A DNA stretch of 41,720 nucleotides, taken from contig CAZNYC010000016.1 of the NCBI GenBank assembly GCA_964577175.1, forward strand, positions 1 through 41,720, written 5' to 3'. Position 1 is the stretch's first letter. Each line of letters begins with the position of its first letter. Made by a program: the position numbers and the translations under genes. This document shows positions 7,441 through 22,784 of this stretch, piece after piece. The notes under the pieces were generated by a model. That model was not told the origin of the DNA. It worked only from the letters and a program-made list of their open reading frames with translations, and ran no database searches. The stretch is from BS750m-G62 sp964577175 (GTDB lineage Bacteria > Planctomycetota > Phycisphaerae > FEN-1346).

Positions 7441-8649
7441 ATGGCCAAGGAAGTCTTCGAACGCACCAAACCGCACGTCAACGTGGGGACGATCGGTCAC
7501 GTGGACCACGGCAAGACCACGCTGACCGCCGCGATGACGAAGGTGATGGAGATGCAGGGTCTGTCGACCTACAAGTCGTACGACGAGATCGCCAAGGCCT
7601 CCGAGTCGCAGGGCCGGCGCGACGAGACCAAGATCCTGACCATCGCCACTGCCCACGTCGAGTACGCGACGGCGAACCGGCACTACGCCCACGTGGACTG
7701 TCCCGGCCACGCCGACTACGTCAAGAACATGATTACCGGCGCCGCCCAGATGGACGGGGCGATCCTGGTGGTGAGCGCGGCCGACGGCCCGATGCCGCAG
7801 ACCCGCGAGCACATCCTGCTGGCGCGCCAGGTCAACGTGCCCAAGATTATCGTCTTCATGAACAAGGTGGACCTCGTCGACGATGAGGAACTGCTCGAAC
7901 TGGTGGAGATGGAGGTCCGCGAACTCCTCTCGAAGTACGATTTCCCCGGCGACGACACGCCGATCATCCGCGGCTCGGCGCTGAAGGCCGTCTCGGCCGA
8001 GAGCCCGGACGACGAGGCCTGCAAGCCCATCGTCGAACTCCTCGAGGCCATGGACGAGTACATCCCCGTGCCCGAGCGGGAGGTCGACAAGCCGTTCCTC
8101 ATGCCCGTCGAGGACGTCTTCAGCATCAAGGGCCGGGGCACGGTCGGCACCGGCCGGGTGGAGCGCGGCCAGATCAAGGTGGGCGACGAGGTCGAGATCG
8201 TCGGCATCCAGGAAACCCGCAAGACCGTGGCCACCGGCGTCGAGATGTTCCAGAAGACGCTCGAACAGGGCCAGGCCGGCGACAACATCGGCGTCCTGCT
8301 CCGCGGGGTGGAGAAGGACGCACTGGATCGCGGCATGGTGCTGGCCAAGCCCGGCTCCATTACGCCGCACACCAAGTTCGAGGGCGAGGTCTACGTCCTG
8401 ACGAAAGAGGAGGGTGGCCGGCACACGCCGTTCTTCACCGGGTACCGCCCGCAGTTCTACTTCCGGACGACGGACGTGACCGGGTCGATCGAACTGACGG
8501 GCGGGGCCGAGATGTGCATGCCCGGCGACAACATCGGCATCAATGCCGAACTGATCACGCCGATCGCCATGGAAGAAGGCCTGCGGTTCGCCATCCGCGA
8601 GGGCGGCCGGACCGTCGGCGCCGGCGTCGTCTCGAAGATCATCGAGTGA
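7441..8649 (+). CDS. tuf: Elongation factor Tu with atypical switch I
   Basis: GTPase that delivers aminoacyl-tRNA to the ribosomal A site. The 402 residues include G1 GHVDHGKT (19-26), G3 DCPGH, G4 NKVD and G5 GSAL, then the two beta-barrel domains ending VVSKIIE. The usual G2 segment RGITI is replaced by KILTI (64-68), preceded by QGRRDET. The magnesium-coordinating threonine (Thr67) is kept. From memory, planctomycete EF-Tu proteins share this kind of change, which I use as a lineage hint. GGAG precedes the ATG. tuf is cotranscribed with the tRNA-Thr before it and rpmG after it. Confidence 0.97.
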   Translation: MAKEVFERTKPHVNVGTIGHVDHGKTTLTAAMTKVMEMQGLSTYKSYDEIAKASESQGRRDETKILTIATAHVEYATANRHYAHVDCPGHADYVKNMITGAAQMDGAILVVSAADGPMPQTREHILLARQVNVPKIIVFMNKVDLVDDEELLELVEMEVRELLSKYDFPGDDTPIIRGSALKAVSAESPDDEACKPIVELLEAMDEYIPVPEREVDKPFLMPVEDVFSIKGRGTVGTGRVERGQIKVGDEVEIVGIQETRKTVATGVEMFQKTLEQGQAGDNIGVLLRGVEKDALDRGMVLAKPGSITPHTKFEGEVYVLTKEEGGRHTPFFTGYRPQFYFRTTDVTGSIELTGGAEMCMPGDNIGINAELITPIAMEEGLRFAIREGGRTVGAGVVSKIIE

Positions 8650-8789
8650 GGCTTCCGTCGCCAACCGAGGGCGGGCGCCGGCAGGCGTGGCCGGCCGGCG
8701 GGCCCGCTCGACCCACGGGCCGTCGGCTCGCAGCGGCCGGCTGAGGCCGGCCCACGGGCGGTGCAGCCCTTCGTTTCCGGGAAACACCG
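8650..8789 (+). other. Gap between tuf and rpmG
   Basis: This stretch is GC-rich with weak hairpins, such as CGGCC-GGCTGA-GGCCG near 8734-8749, and the word CCCACGGGC twice about 40 bases apart. I see no gene and no T-run terminator, so tuf and rpmG are probably cotranscribed. Confidence 0.3.
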
Positions 8790-8939
8790 ATGCGCCAATA
8801 CGTTACACTCGAATGCACCGAATGCGGGGCGCGGAACTACCGCACCCCCATGGAGACGCGCGGGAACGCCAAACTTCGTATCAAGAAGTATTGCCCGCGC
8901 GAGCGCAAACATACACTGCACCGCGAACGGAAGAAGTAA
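8790..8939 (+). CDS. rpmG: 50S ribosomal protein L33
   Basis: A 49-residue protein of the large subunit near the E site. It shows CTEC at 9-12 and YCPRERKHTLHRE near the end, both typical of L33. Three cysteines of the zinc-binding form are present (9, 12, 35), but the fourth position is Glu (CPRE instead of CPxC), so zinc binding is doubtful. The ATG at 8790 is the only start giving the family N-terminus MRQYVTLEC. The ribosome-binding site is weak (GGGAAA). It lies between tuf and tRNA-Trp, in the widespread rpmG-trnW-secE-nusG order. Confidence 0.95.
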   Translation: MRQYVTLECTECGARNYRTPMETRGNAKLRIKKYCPRERKHTLHRERKK

Positions 8940-8955
8940 CGCCGCCGCGGCTCAC

Positions 8956-9032
8956 AGGGGCGTAGCTCAATTTGGCAGAGCACCGGTCTCCAAAACCGAC
9001 GGTTGGGGGTTCGAGTCCCTCCGCCCCTGCCA
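8956..9032 (+). tRNA. tRNA-Trp (CCA)
   Basis: Acceptor AGGGGCG/CGCCCCT, discriminator G, encoded CCA. The anticodon loop CTCCAAA gives anticodon CCA at 8990-8992. The anticodon stem has four good pairs and a terminal C-A mismatch. Its place between rpmG and secE is the usual one for this tRNA. Confidence 0.95.
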
Positions 9033-9077
9033 CCGGCCCCCTTCCGGGCGGAACGACAAGCGTAAGGATCCGACGGC

Positions 9078-9518
9078 GTGGCCCTTCAGATCTATAAACC
9101 CGGGCAGGGGCGATACGTGCGGCTGGGGACGGCCGGCGCCGCCGGCCTCGTCGGCCTCATGCTGAGTTATTATCTCTATACCCTGCTGGCCCGGCACGTG
9201 CCGGACGACTTCGCTTACAAGGTGTACGTGGCGTATGCGGCCCCGGCCGTGCTGTTTGCGGTTATCGCGCTTTTGACGGCAAAGTACCTGAACCAGCCGC
9301 GGGCGGCCGATTTCCTCATCGCCACCGAAAGCGAAATGAAGAAGGTTTCCTGGTCGAGCAAGGCCGAGGTCATCGGCTCCACGCTGGTCGTCATCGTGAC
9401 GGTCGTCATCCTGGCCGCCTTCATCTTCGTGGTCGACTACGTGGTCAGCGGGACGCTCGGCGACGGCTGCCGCATCCCCTTTACCGGGCTGCGGGCCCCC
9501 GGACTCGGACTCTGGTGA
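9078..9518 (+). CDS. secE: Preprotein translocase subunit SecE
   Basis: Clamps SecY in the protein-export channel. The 146-residue protein has three hydrophobic segments (about 17-39, 48-70 and 93-120), so it is the longer E. coli-like type rather than the one-helix type. The conserved cytoplasmic stretch ESEMKKVSWSSKAEVIGST precedes the last segment. The start is GTG, supported by AAGGA about eight bases upstream. The C-terminal 20 residues after the last membrane segment are unusual for the family. The stop overlaps a possible GTG start of nusG. Confidence 0.93.
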   Translation: MALQIYKPGQGRYVRLGTAGAAGLVGLMLSYYLYTLLARHVPDDFAYKVYVAYAAPAVLFAVIALLTAKYLNQPRAADFLIATESEMKKVSWSSKAEVIGSTLVVIVTVVILAAFIFVVDYVVSGTLGDGCRIPFTGLRAPGLGLW

Positions 9519-9526
9519 CGACGGTC

Positions 9527-10078
9527 ATGGCTAAACACTGGTACGTGTTGCGCGTGCAGTCCAACAAAGAGGCGACGGTGCGCGACACCCTCGAGCGGAA
9601 GGCCAAACTCGAGGGCGTCGAGGACCGCCTCGCCCGCGTCGTCGTCCCCACCGAGCGGGTCTCGACGATGAAGGGCGGCAAGCGGCGCGTCACGGAACGC
9701 AAACTCTATCCCGGGTACGTCTTCGTCGAGATGGAACCGGACGAGGACGGACGGGTGCCCGAGAAGGTCTGGTTCCTCGTCCGCGAGACGACCGGCGTGG
9801 GGGACTTCATCGGCACGGAGGGCAAACCGACGCCGATGGACCCCGGCGAGGTGGAGAAACTGCTCGGCGAGGCCGAACGTAGCGAGGAAGAGGCCCCCGC
9901 GCTCAATGTCGATTACGAACCCGGCGACCAGGTGAAGGTGAAGCAGGGGCCGTTCGAGAATTCCGAGGGTGTCGTCGACGAGGTCGACCTCGAAAAGGGC
10001 CTCGTGCGGGTCATCCTGACGATCTTCGGCCGGCCGACGCCCGTGGAACTGGAGTACTGGCAGGTGGGGCCGATTTGA
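9527..10078 (+). CDS. nusG: Transcription termination/antitermination factor NusG
   Basis: Binds RNA polymerase and links it to Rho, NusE (S10) and the ribosome. It has an N-terminal NGN domain (HWYVLRVQSNKE, KLYPGYVFVEM) and a C-terminal KOW domain (about 130-183) with EPGDQVKVKQGPFENSEG. The length of 183 residues matches the compact bacterial form. I chose the ATG at 9527 with GGTGA upstream. A GTG at 9515 that overlaps the secE stop would add four residues and cannot be excluded. secE-nusG-rplK order is canonical. Confidence 0.96.
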   Translation: MAKHWYVLRVQSNKEATVRDTLERKAKLEGVEDRLARVVVPTERVSTMKGGKRRVTERKLYPGYVFVEMEPDEDGRVPEKVWFLVRETTGVGDFIGTEGKPTPMDPGEVEKLLGEAERSEEEAPALNVDYEPGDQVKVKQGPFENSEGVVDEVDLEKGLVRVILTIFGRPTPVELEYWQVGPI

Positions 10079-10134
10079 TTTTGGATTTCGGATTGCGGAT
10101 TTCAGATTTGAGATTTGGAATTGCGGATTGAACG
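10079..10134. repeat. Short-word repeat, GGATTTCGGATT type
   Basis: About seven units of GGATT/AGATTT follow one another on the plus strand right after the nusG stop. The stretch is AT-rich in a GC-rich region. No inverted partner arm is visible nearby, unlike the three full cassettes. It is not coding. Confidence 0.65.
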
Positions 10135-10163
10135 ACAACAACACCTTTTAGCCGCGACGTGCA

Positions 10164-10221
10164 GCGGAGCGCGTGCCGCTTGAGCAGGCGCCGCGGCGGA
10201 GCGCGCACCGCGTAAGCAGGC
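10164..10221. repeat. 26-bp imperfect direct repeat before rplK
   Basis: Two copies at 10164-10189 and 10196-10221 match at 22 of 26 positions. Both begin GCGGAGCGCG and end AGCAGGC. The second ends 12 bases before the rplK start, so the pair could belong to the rplK leader or be a small dispersed repeat. Confidence 0.6.
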
Positions 10222-10233
10222 AAGGGATTGCCG

Positions 10234-10770
<537 letters not shown>

Positions 10771-10836
10771 ACATCCAGAACCCCCTTTGTGGGACCCAAC
10801 GGCCGAGGCCGAGGGGCTTGAACCACGGAGGCACGC

Positions 10837-11547
10837 ATGCCGAAACATGGAAAACGTTTGCGCGAGGCCCGCAAGGCCGTCGAGCCGCGCCCGTACGACC
10901 TCAGCGAAGCCATTCGCCTGCTGAAGTCCCTGCCCGGCCCGAACTTCGACCAGAGCGTGGAACTGCACCTGCGGCTGGGGATCGACCCGAAACAGTCGGA
11001 CCAGAACATCCGCGGGGCGGTCTCGCTGCCGGCGGGTCTGGGCCGGCCGCGGCGGGTCGTCGCGTTCTGCCCGGACGAAATGGCCGACGCCGCCAAGGAA
11101 GCCGGCGCCGTCGAGGCCGGCGCCGACGACCTCATCGCCAAGGTCCAGGACGGGTGGATGGACTTCGACGTGGCGGTGGCCCATCCGCAGATGATGTCGA
11201 GCGTGGCGAAACTCGGCCGCATCCTCGGGCCCCAGGGCAAGATGCCCACGCCCAAGGCCGGGACGGTCGGCGAAGACATCCCGACGCTCGTCTCGGAGTT
11301 CAAGGCCGGCAAACTCGAATACCGGAACGATTCCGGCGGGAACCTGCATGCCGTCGTCGGCAAGATGAGTTTCGACGAGGCGGACCTGGCCCGCAACATC
11401 CGGGCCCTGGCCGACCACCTGAAACGGCTTCGTCCGACGTCGGCCAAGGGGCGGTTCTTCCGCCGGGCGTGCCTCAGCGCCACGATGATGCCCAGCGTCG
11501 AGTTGGACCTGAGCAGCCTGGGGGCGCCGGCCGTCGCCGAGGCGTAG
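10837..11547 (+). CDS. rplA: 50S ribosomal protein L1
   Basis: Large-subunit stalk protein that moves with E-site tRNA. In many bacteria it represses its own L11-L1 mRNA. The 236 residues include KHGKRLREA at the start, the domain II segment GRILGPQGKMPTPKAGTV, and a C-terminal region ending SVELDLSSLGAP. The length is normal and the ATG has ACGGAGG upstream. It is followed by a 153-base structured gap before rplJ. Confidence 0.97.
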   Translation: MPKHGKRLREARKAVEPRPYDLSEAIRLLKSLPGPNFDQSVELHLRLGIDPKQSDQNIRGAVSLPAGLGRPRRVVAFCPDEMADAAKEAGAVEAGADDLIAKVQDGWMDFDVAVAHPQMMSSVAKLGRILGPQGKMPTPKAGTVGEDIPTLVSEFKAGKLEYRNDSGGNLHAVVGKMSFDEADLARNIRALADHLKRLRPTSAKGRFFRRACLSATMMPSVELDLSSLGAPAVAEA

Positions 11548-11567
11548 CAGCGCCGGTCGCGGCAGGA

Positions 11568-11656
11568 CGCCGCGCCGGATGAGGGCCGCGCGGTGTCTCT
11601 GCTGATGCACCGCGCGAAAGCGCCGGACGGCGCGGCGGGCCGGGAGATCCGCCGCG
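11568..11656 (+). promoter_or_regulatory. Candidate L10-type leader with alternative pairings
   Basis: A 9-bp hairpin (11587-11595 with 11608-11616, 12-base loop) is enclosed by a second 9-bp stem (11568-11576 with 11629-11637). The 3' arm of that outer stem can instead pair with 11649-11656 to make a downstream hairpin. These are mutually exclusive folds, placed where L10 binds its own leader in other bacteria. No T-run follows, so control would be at translation or by pausing. The pairing is seen in the sequence. The regulatory role is inference. Confidence 0.45.
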
Positions 11657-11700
11657 CGGGAACCACGGGCAGTCGCGAACACAACGAGCAGGATGATCCG

Positions 11701-12438
11701 ATGAGTCGTTACATCAAAGAACGGATGGTCGAGGAGTACGCCCGGCGGCTGGGTGAGGTCGTCGACGTCGCCGCCCTCAATACCGAGGGCATCGACGCGA
11801 ACCAGATGGTGGCCTTCCGCGCGACGCTTCGGGAGCGCGGCCTGGACACCATGCGTGTCCAGAACCGGCTGTGCCGGCTGGCCATCCAGGAGAGCCCACT
11901 CTCCGGGGCGGAGGCCCTGCTCGACGGGCCGACCACGCTCGTCTGGGGTGCCGAGAGCATCGTCGACATCGCCAAGACCGTGGCGGAGCAGGCAAAGGAG
12001 GTGGGGGCTCTGGAGATCCGTGGCGGGTTCAGCCGCGGGGCCGTCCTGTCCTCGGCCGAGATCCAGGACCTCTCGAAACTGCCCGGCCGGGAGGAACTCA
12101 TCGGCCAGGTCGTGGCCCGGGCTGCCGGGCAGGCGTCGCGGGTGGTGAGCCTGGCGACGGCTCCGGCAAGCGGGCTGCTCGCGCAGATTCGCGAGGTCGA
12201 GAAGCAGGCCCCGGCGGCGCCGGCGGAAACCCCCGCCGCGGAAGCGGCGCCGGCCGAAGCCGCACCGGCCGAGGAGGCGGCGGACGCCCCGGCCGAAGAG
12301 AAGCCCGACGAAGACACGCCGGCCGCGGAAGCCCGGGCCGACGAAGAGACACCGGCCGATGCGGCCGCAGAAGAACAGGAACAGGAGCAGGCGTCGGACG
12401 CGCCGGAGTCGGCGGAGGAGTCTGACGAGACGTCGTAA
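11701..12438 (+). CDS. rplJ: 50S ribosomal protein L10 with long acidic tail
   Basis: Anchors L7/L12 dimers to the ribosome stalk. The core (about 1-168) begins SRYIKERMVEEYARRL and includes the C-terminal L12-binding helix (SGLLAQIREVEKQ). After it comes a 76-residue tail of Ala, Pro, Glu and Asp (170-245), absent from typical L10 of about 165-175 residues. The ATG at 11701 has AGGA upstream and gives the best family N-terminus. In-frame upstream codons lie inside the leader structure. It is followed by rplL. Confidence 0.93.
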   Translation: MSRYIKERMVEEYARRLGEVVDVAALNTEGIDANQMVAFRATLRERGLDTMRVQNRLCRLAIQESPLSGAEALLDGPTTLVWGAESIVDIAKTVAEQAKEVGALEIRGGFSRGAVLSSAEIQDLSKLPGREELIGQVVARAAGQASRVVSLATAPASGLLAQIREVEKQAPAAPAETPAAEAAPAEAAPAEEAADAPAEEKPDEDTPAAEARADEETPADAAAEEQEQEQASDAPESAEESDETS

Positions 12439-12540
12439 ACCGAAGGGGGGTCGGCGTCGCCCGGCGAGGGCGACGGCCGGCAACCGACGAACCGGAAGGG
12501 CCCCGCCGCGGGGCAGGAACTTGCAACGGAGGCTTGAGCG

Positions 12541-12960
12541 ATGACGGAAGCAGCAACCGAGACCCAGGAACGGACCTGGAGCGATGGGATCAAGGAACTC
12601 GGCGACAAGATCGTCGATCTCACGGTCCTGGAGGCCAAGGAACTGGGCGACTACCTCGAAGAGGTGCACGGGATCAAGGCGGCCGCGCCGGTCGGCGTGG
12701 CGATGGCGGCCCCGGGTGCCGGTGCGGGCGGCGAAGAGGAAGAGGAAAAGGACGAGTTCGACGTCGTCCTGACCGGGGCGGGCGACAAGAAGATCCCCGT
12801 CATCAAGGCCGTCCGCGAGATCACGAGCCTCGGCCTCAAGGAGGCCAAGGAACTCGTCGAGAGCGCCCCCAAGGCCGTCCGAGAGGGCGTCACCAAGGAA
12901 GAGGCCGAGCAGCTCCAGAAGAAACTCGAAGACGCCGGCGCGTCGGTCGAACTGAAGTAG
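12541..12960 (+). CDS. rplL: 50S ribosomal protein L7/L12
   Basis: Multi-copy stalk protein that recruits translational GTPases. In 139 residues it has the N-terminal dimerisation domain (LGDKIVDLTVLEAKELGDYL), a flexible hinge with GAGAGGEEEEEKDEF, and the C-terminal domain with KIPVIKAVREITSLGLKEAK. It is slightly longer than usual because of the first 14 residues. GGAGG lies upstream of the ATG. A 279-base gap to rpoB holds a repeat element. Confidence 0.97.
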   Translation: MTEAATETQERTWSDGIKELGDKIVDLTVLEAKELGDYLEEVHGIKAAAPVGVAMAAPGAGAGGEEEEEKDEFDVVLTGAGDKKIPVIKAVREITSLGLKEAKELVESAPKAVREGVTKEEAEQLQKKLEDAGASVELK

Positions 12961-12992
12961 ACGGGGCCGACTGACGGTGTCGTCCGGCTCGA

Positions 12993-13161
12993 TTGTCATG
13001 TCGACCGAGCCCGGAGGCGGCCGCATGGCGGCATCGGGGCGAGGGCAGCGCAGCACGCCGAGGGCTCGCAGGAAACCTCGCCGTGCCTGCCGCAACACGG
13101 CGATGACCACGGCGGGATTCCTCGGCTCCGTCGCCTCCGGCGACGCCGCTCGCAGTGACAA
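12993..13161. repeat. 169-bp element with TTGTCA/TGACAA ends
   Basis: The element starts TTGTCATGTCGACCGAGC and ends GCTCGCAGTGACAA, so its ends are imperfect inverted repeats. Inside is GGGATTCCTCGGCTCCGTCG near the right end. It resembles the dispersed TGTCATTGCGAG-type palindromic repeats known from several phyla. No protein is encoded. It sits between rplL and rpoB, so it would be transcribed in the rpoB leader. Confidence 0.6.
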
Positions 13162-13239
13162 CGCGCAGTGTTTGGCGCCGGCGGGGTGGAGCCCCCGCCC
13201 GACGGCCCGGCGCACACGAACCTCTGCTGGCGAGGTGAT

Positions 13240-16938
<3,699 letters not shown>

Positions 16939-16940
16939 GG

Positions 16941-17098
16941 CAGTGACTGAGTGACGGAGTAACTGAGTAACTGAGTGGAAGGTCGCGAGGCATAGAGGCC
17001 GAACCGAACTGAAACCGGGCCGTGCCATCGAAAGGCCCCGCAGGCCGGGCGGCGTGCAGTTGCCTGCGGACTCAGTCACTCAGTCACTCGGTCACTTC
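16941..17098. repeat. Inverted word-repeat cassette, AGTGACTGAGT type
   Basis: The left arm (16941-16978) repeats GTGACTGAGT/GTAACTGAGT about four times. The right arm (17071-17096) repeats CTCAGTCACT about three times. AGTGACTGAGTGAC (16942-16955) pairs perfectly with GTCACTCAGTCACT (17075-17088). About 90 bases of GC-rich sequence lie between. It begins right after the rpoB stop and ends just before the rpoC ribosome-binding site. Confidence 0.75.
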
Positions 17099-17121
17099 CG
17101 TACCCTGAGGAGCCAATCCAC

Positions 17122-21419
<4,298 letters not shown>

Positions 21420-21423
<4 letters not shown>

Positions 21424-21448
21424 CCTGCACGCCGTAATGCGCCAAAAT
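21420..21448 (+). promoter_or_regulatory. Possible weak promoter before rpsL
   Basis: TTGACC (21420-21425) overlaps the rpoC stop and lies 17 bases from CAAAAT (21443-21448). It matches five and four of six consensus bases. It could give the str genes extra transcription but is unproven. Confidence 0.3.
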
Positions 21449-21517
21449 AGAAAAACCCCATCATGGGGATGACGACGCAGACTGATGAAACCTGACGCTG
21501 ACCGGAGACGATAGCCG

Positions 21518-21889
21518 ATGCCGACCATCAACCAGTTGATCCGCAAGGGACGCAAGTCCGAGAAGAAGAAGTCCAAGAGCCAGGCGCTCCAGCAGAACCC
21601 CCAGCGCCGCGGCGTGTGTACGCTCGTCCGCACCCAGACGCCCAAGAAGCCGAACTCGGCGCTGCGGAAGATCGCCCGCGTGCGGCTCTCCAACGGCAAA
21701 GAGGTCACCGCCTACATCCCGGGCATCGACCACAACCTCCAGGAGCACAGCATCGTCCTGGTGCGCGGCGGCCGCGTCCGCGACCTGCCCGGCGTGCGAT
21801 ACCACATTGTGCGCGGCACGCTGGACGCCCTCGGCGTCGACGGACGCCGACAGGGCCGCTCCAAGTACGGAACCAAGAAACCCAGGTAA
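21518..21889 (+). CDS. rpsL: 30S ribosomal protein S12
   Basis: Decoding-centre protein of the small subunit, 123 residues, normal length. The loop TPKKPNSALRK (41-51) keeps Lys43. The second loop reads GGRVRDLPGV, so the residue aligned to Lys88 is Arg (codon 21779-21781), a change known to give streptomycin resistance in other bacteria. The C-terminus ends RSKYGTKKPR. It starts the str block, with rpsG following after a gap that holds two palindromic elements. Confidence 0.98.
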   Translation: MPTINQLIRKGRKSEKKKSKSQALQQNPQRRGVCTLVRTQTPKKPNSALRKIARVRLSNGKEVTAYIPGIDHNLQEHSIVLVRGGRVRDLPGVRYHIVRGTLDALGVDGRRQGRSKYGTKKPR

Positions 21890-21900
21890 CCGCCGGCCCA

Positions 21901-21940
21901 TCCCCTCTCCCCCGGCGGGAGAGGGCGAGGGTGAGGGGGG
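21901..21940. repeat. GGGAGAGGG palindromic element, copy B
   Basis: A perfect 9-bp stem CCCTCTCCC/GGGAGAGGG around CCGGC, then CGAGGGTGAGGGGGG. It starts 12 bases after the rpsL stop and faces copy C. Confidence 0.75.
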
Positions 21941-21966
21941 AATCACGGAAGGGACGGGTGGCGGTT

Positions 21967-22008
21967 CACCCTCACCGCTTCCCTCTCCCGTCAAGGGAGA
22001 GGGGGAGA
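21967..22008. repeat. GGGAGAGGG palindromic element, copy C (inverted)
   Basis: It begins CACCCTCACC, then a 9-bp stem around GTCAA. This is the reverse orientation of copy B, so B and C together form a larger inverted pair between rpsL and rpsG. A long hairpin joining both is possible. Confidence 0.75.
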
Positions 22009-22054
22009 ATTCAGACGCACCGGCCGGACATGCCCGGCCTCAGGAGACGACCCG

Positions 22055-22531
22055 ATGGCCTACAAGAAGTTCACCGCGAGTCACACGCACCTGAAGCCCG
22101 ACCCGCGCCTGCAAAGCACCCTGGCCCAGAAGTTCATCAACTGCATGATGACCGGCGGCAAGAAGAGCGTGGCCCAGCGCGTCTTCTACGACGCCATGGA
22201 CATCATCGCCAAGAAGGTCTCCGACGCCGAACCGGTGGACGTCTTCACCCAGGCGATCGGCAACGTCAAGCCGCATATCGAGGTCCGCTCCAAGCGCGTC
22301 GGCGGGGCCACCTACCAGGTGCCGATGCAGGTCAACGAGCGGCGCCGCCTGTCGCTGGCCATCCGGTGGATCCTCGAGGCGGTCCGGGGCGGCTCCGGCC
22401 GGCCCACCGCCCAGCGCCTGGCCGACGAACTCGTCGCGGCGTACAAGAAGGAGGGCGCCGCCGTCCAGACCCGGGAGAACGTCCACCGCATGGCCGAGGC
22501 GAACAAGGCCTTCGCCCACTTCGCCTGGTAA
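22055..22531 (+). CDS. rpsG: 30S ribosomal protein S7
   Basis: Primary 16S rRNA-binding protein that organises the 30S head. The 158 residues include FINCMMTGGKKSVAQRVFYD, the beta-hairpin region VRSKRVGGATYQVP and the C-terminal NVHRMAEANKAFAHF. The length is normal. AGGAG lies upstream of the ATG. In E. coli S7 represses the str mRNA. I see no matching leader structure I can name here. Confidence 0.97.
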   Translation: MAYKKFTASHTHLKPDPRLQSTLAQKFINCMMTGGKKSVAQRVFYDAMDIIAKKVSDAEPVDVFTQAIGNVKPHIEVRSKRVGGATYQVPMQVNERRRLSLAIRWILEAVRGGSGRPTAQRLADELVAAYKKEGAAVQTRENVHRMAEANKAFAHFAW

Positions 22532-22640
22532 CGGGGGGCCACGGACCGGCCGGGGCGGCGCGCCGGGGTTCCCTTCCGACTCTTTCTCCGCCACCGAATC
22601 GCTGGCCGCCTTGCTCCAAAGGCGGCAGCCCTGTTACCCT

Positions 22641-22670
22641 GCCTGTAGGGCACCGTGCCGACGGGCAGGC
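22641..22670. repeat. 30-bp interrupted palindrome upstream of fusA
   Basis: Outer arms GCCTG and CAGGC enclose an inner GGCACCGTGCC hairpin. It lies 114 bases before the fusA start in a gap that otherwise shows no feature. It could be a REP-like unit or part of the fusA leader. Confidence 0.4.
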
Positions 22671-22784
22671 CCCTTTCCTCCGCGGAAGACGCCCGCCGCG
22701 ACGCCGGCGCGGGCGCCCGGCCGGGGAGAACGACGCAGCGTCACGGCGGCTGCCGACGGGCCGCCACGCAGGAATACCATACGT

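Noticed and set aside
21456..21468. A terminator hairpin CCCCATCATGGGG next to an A-run before rpsL
   Set aside because: The stem is very short with almost no loop. The A-run would be a T-run only on the minus strand, where no gene ends.
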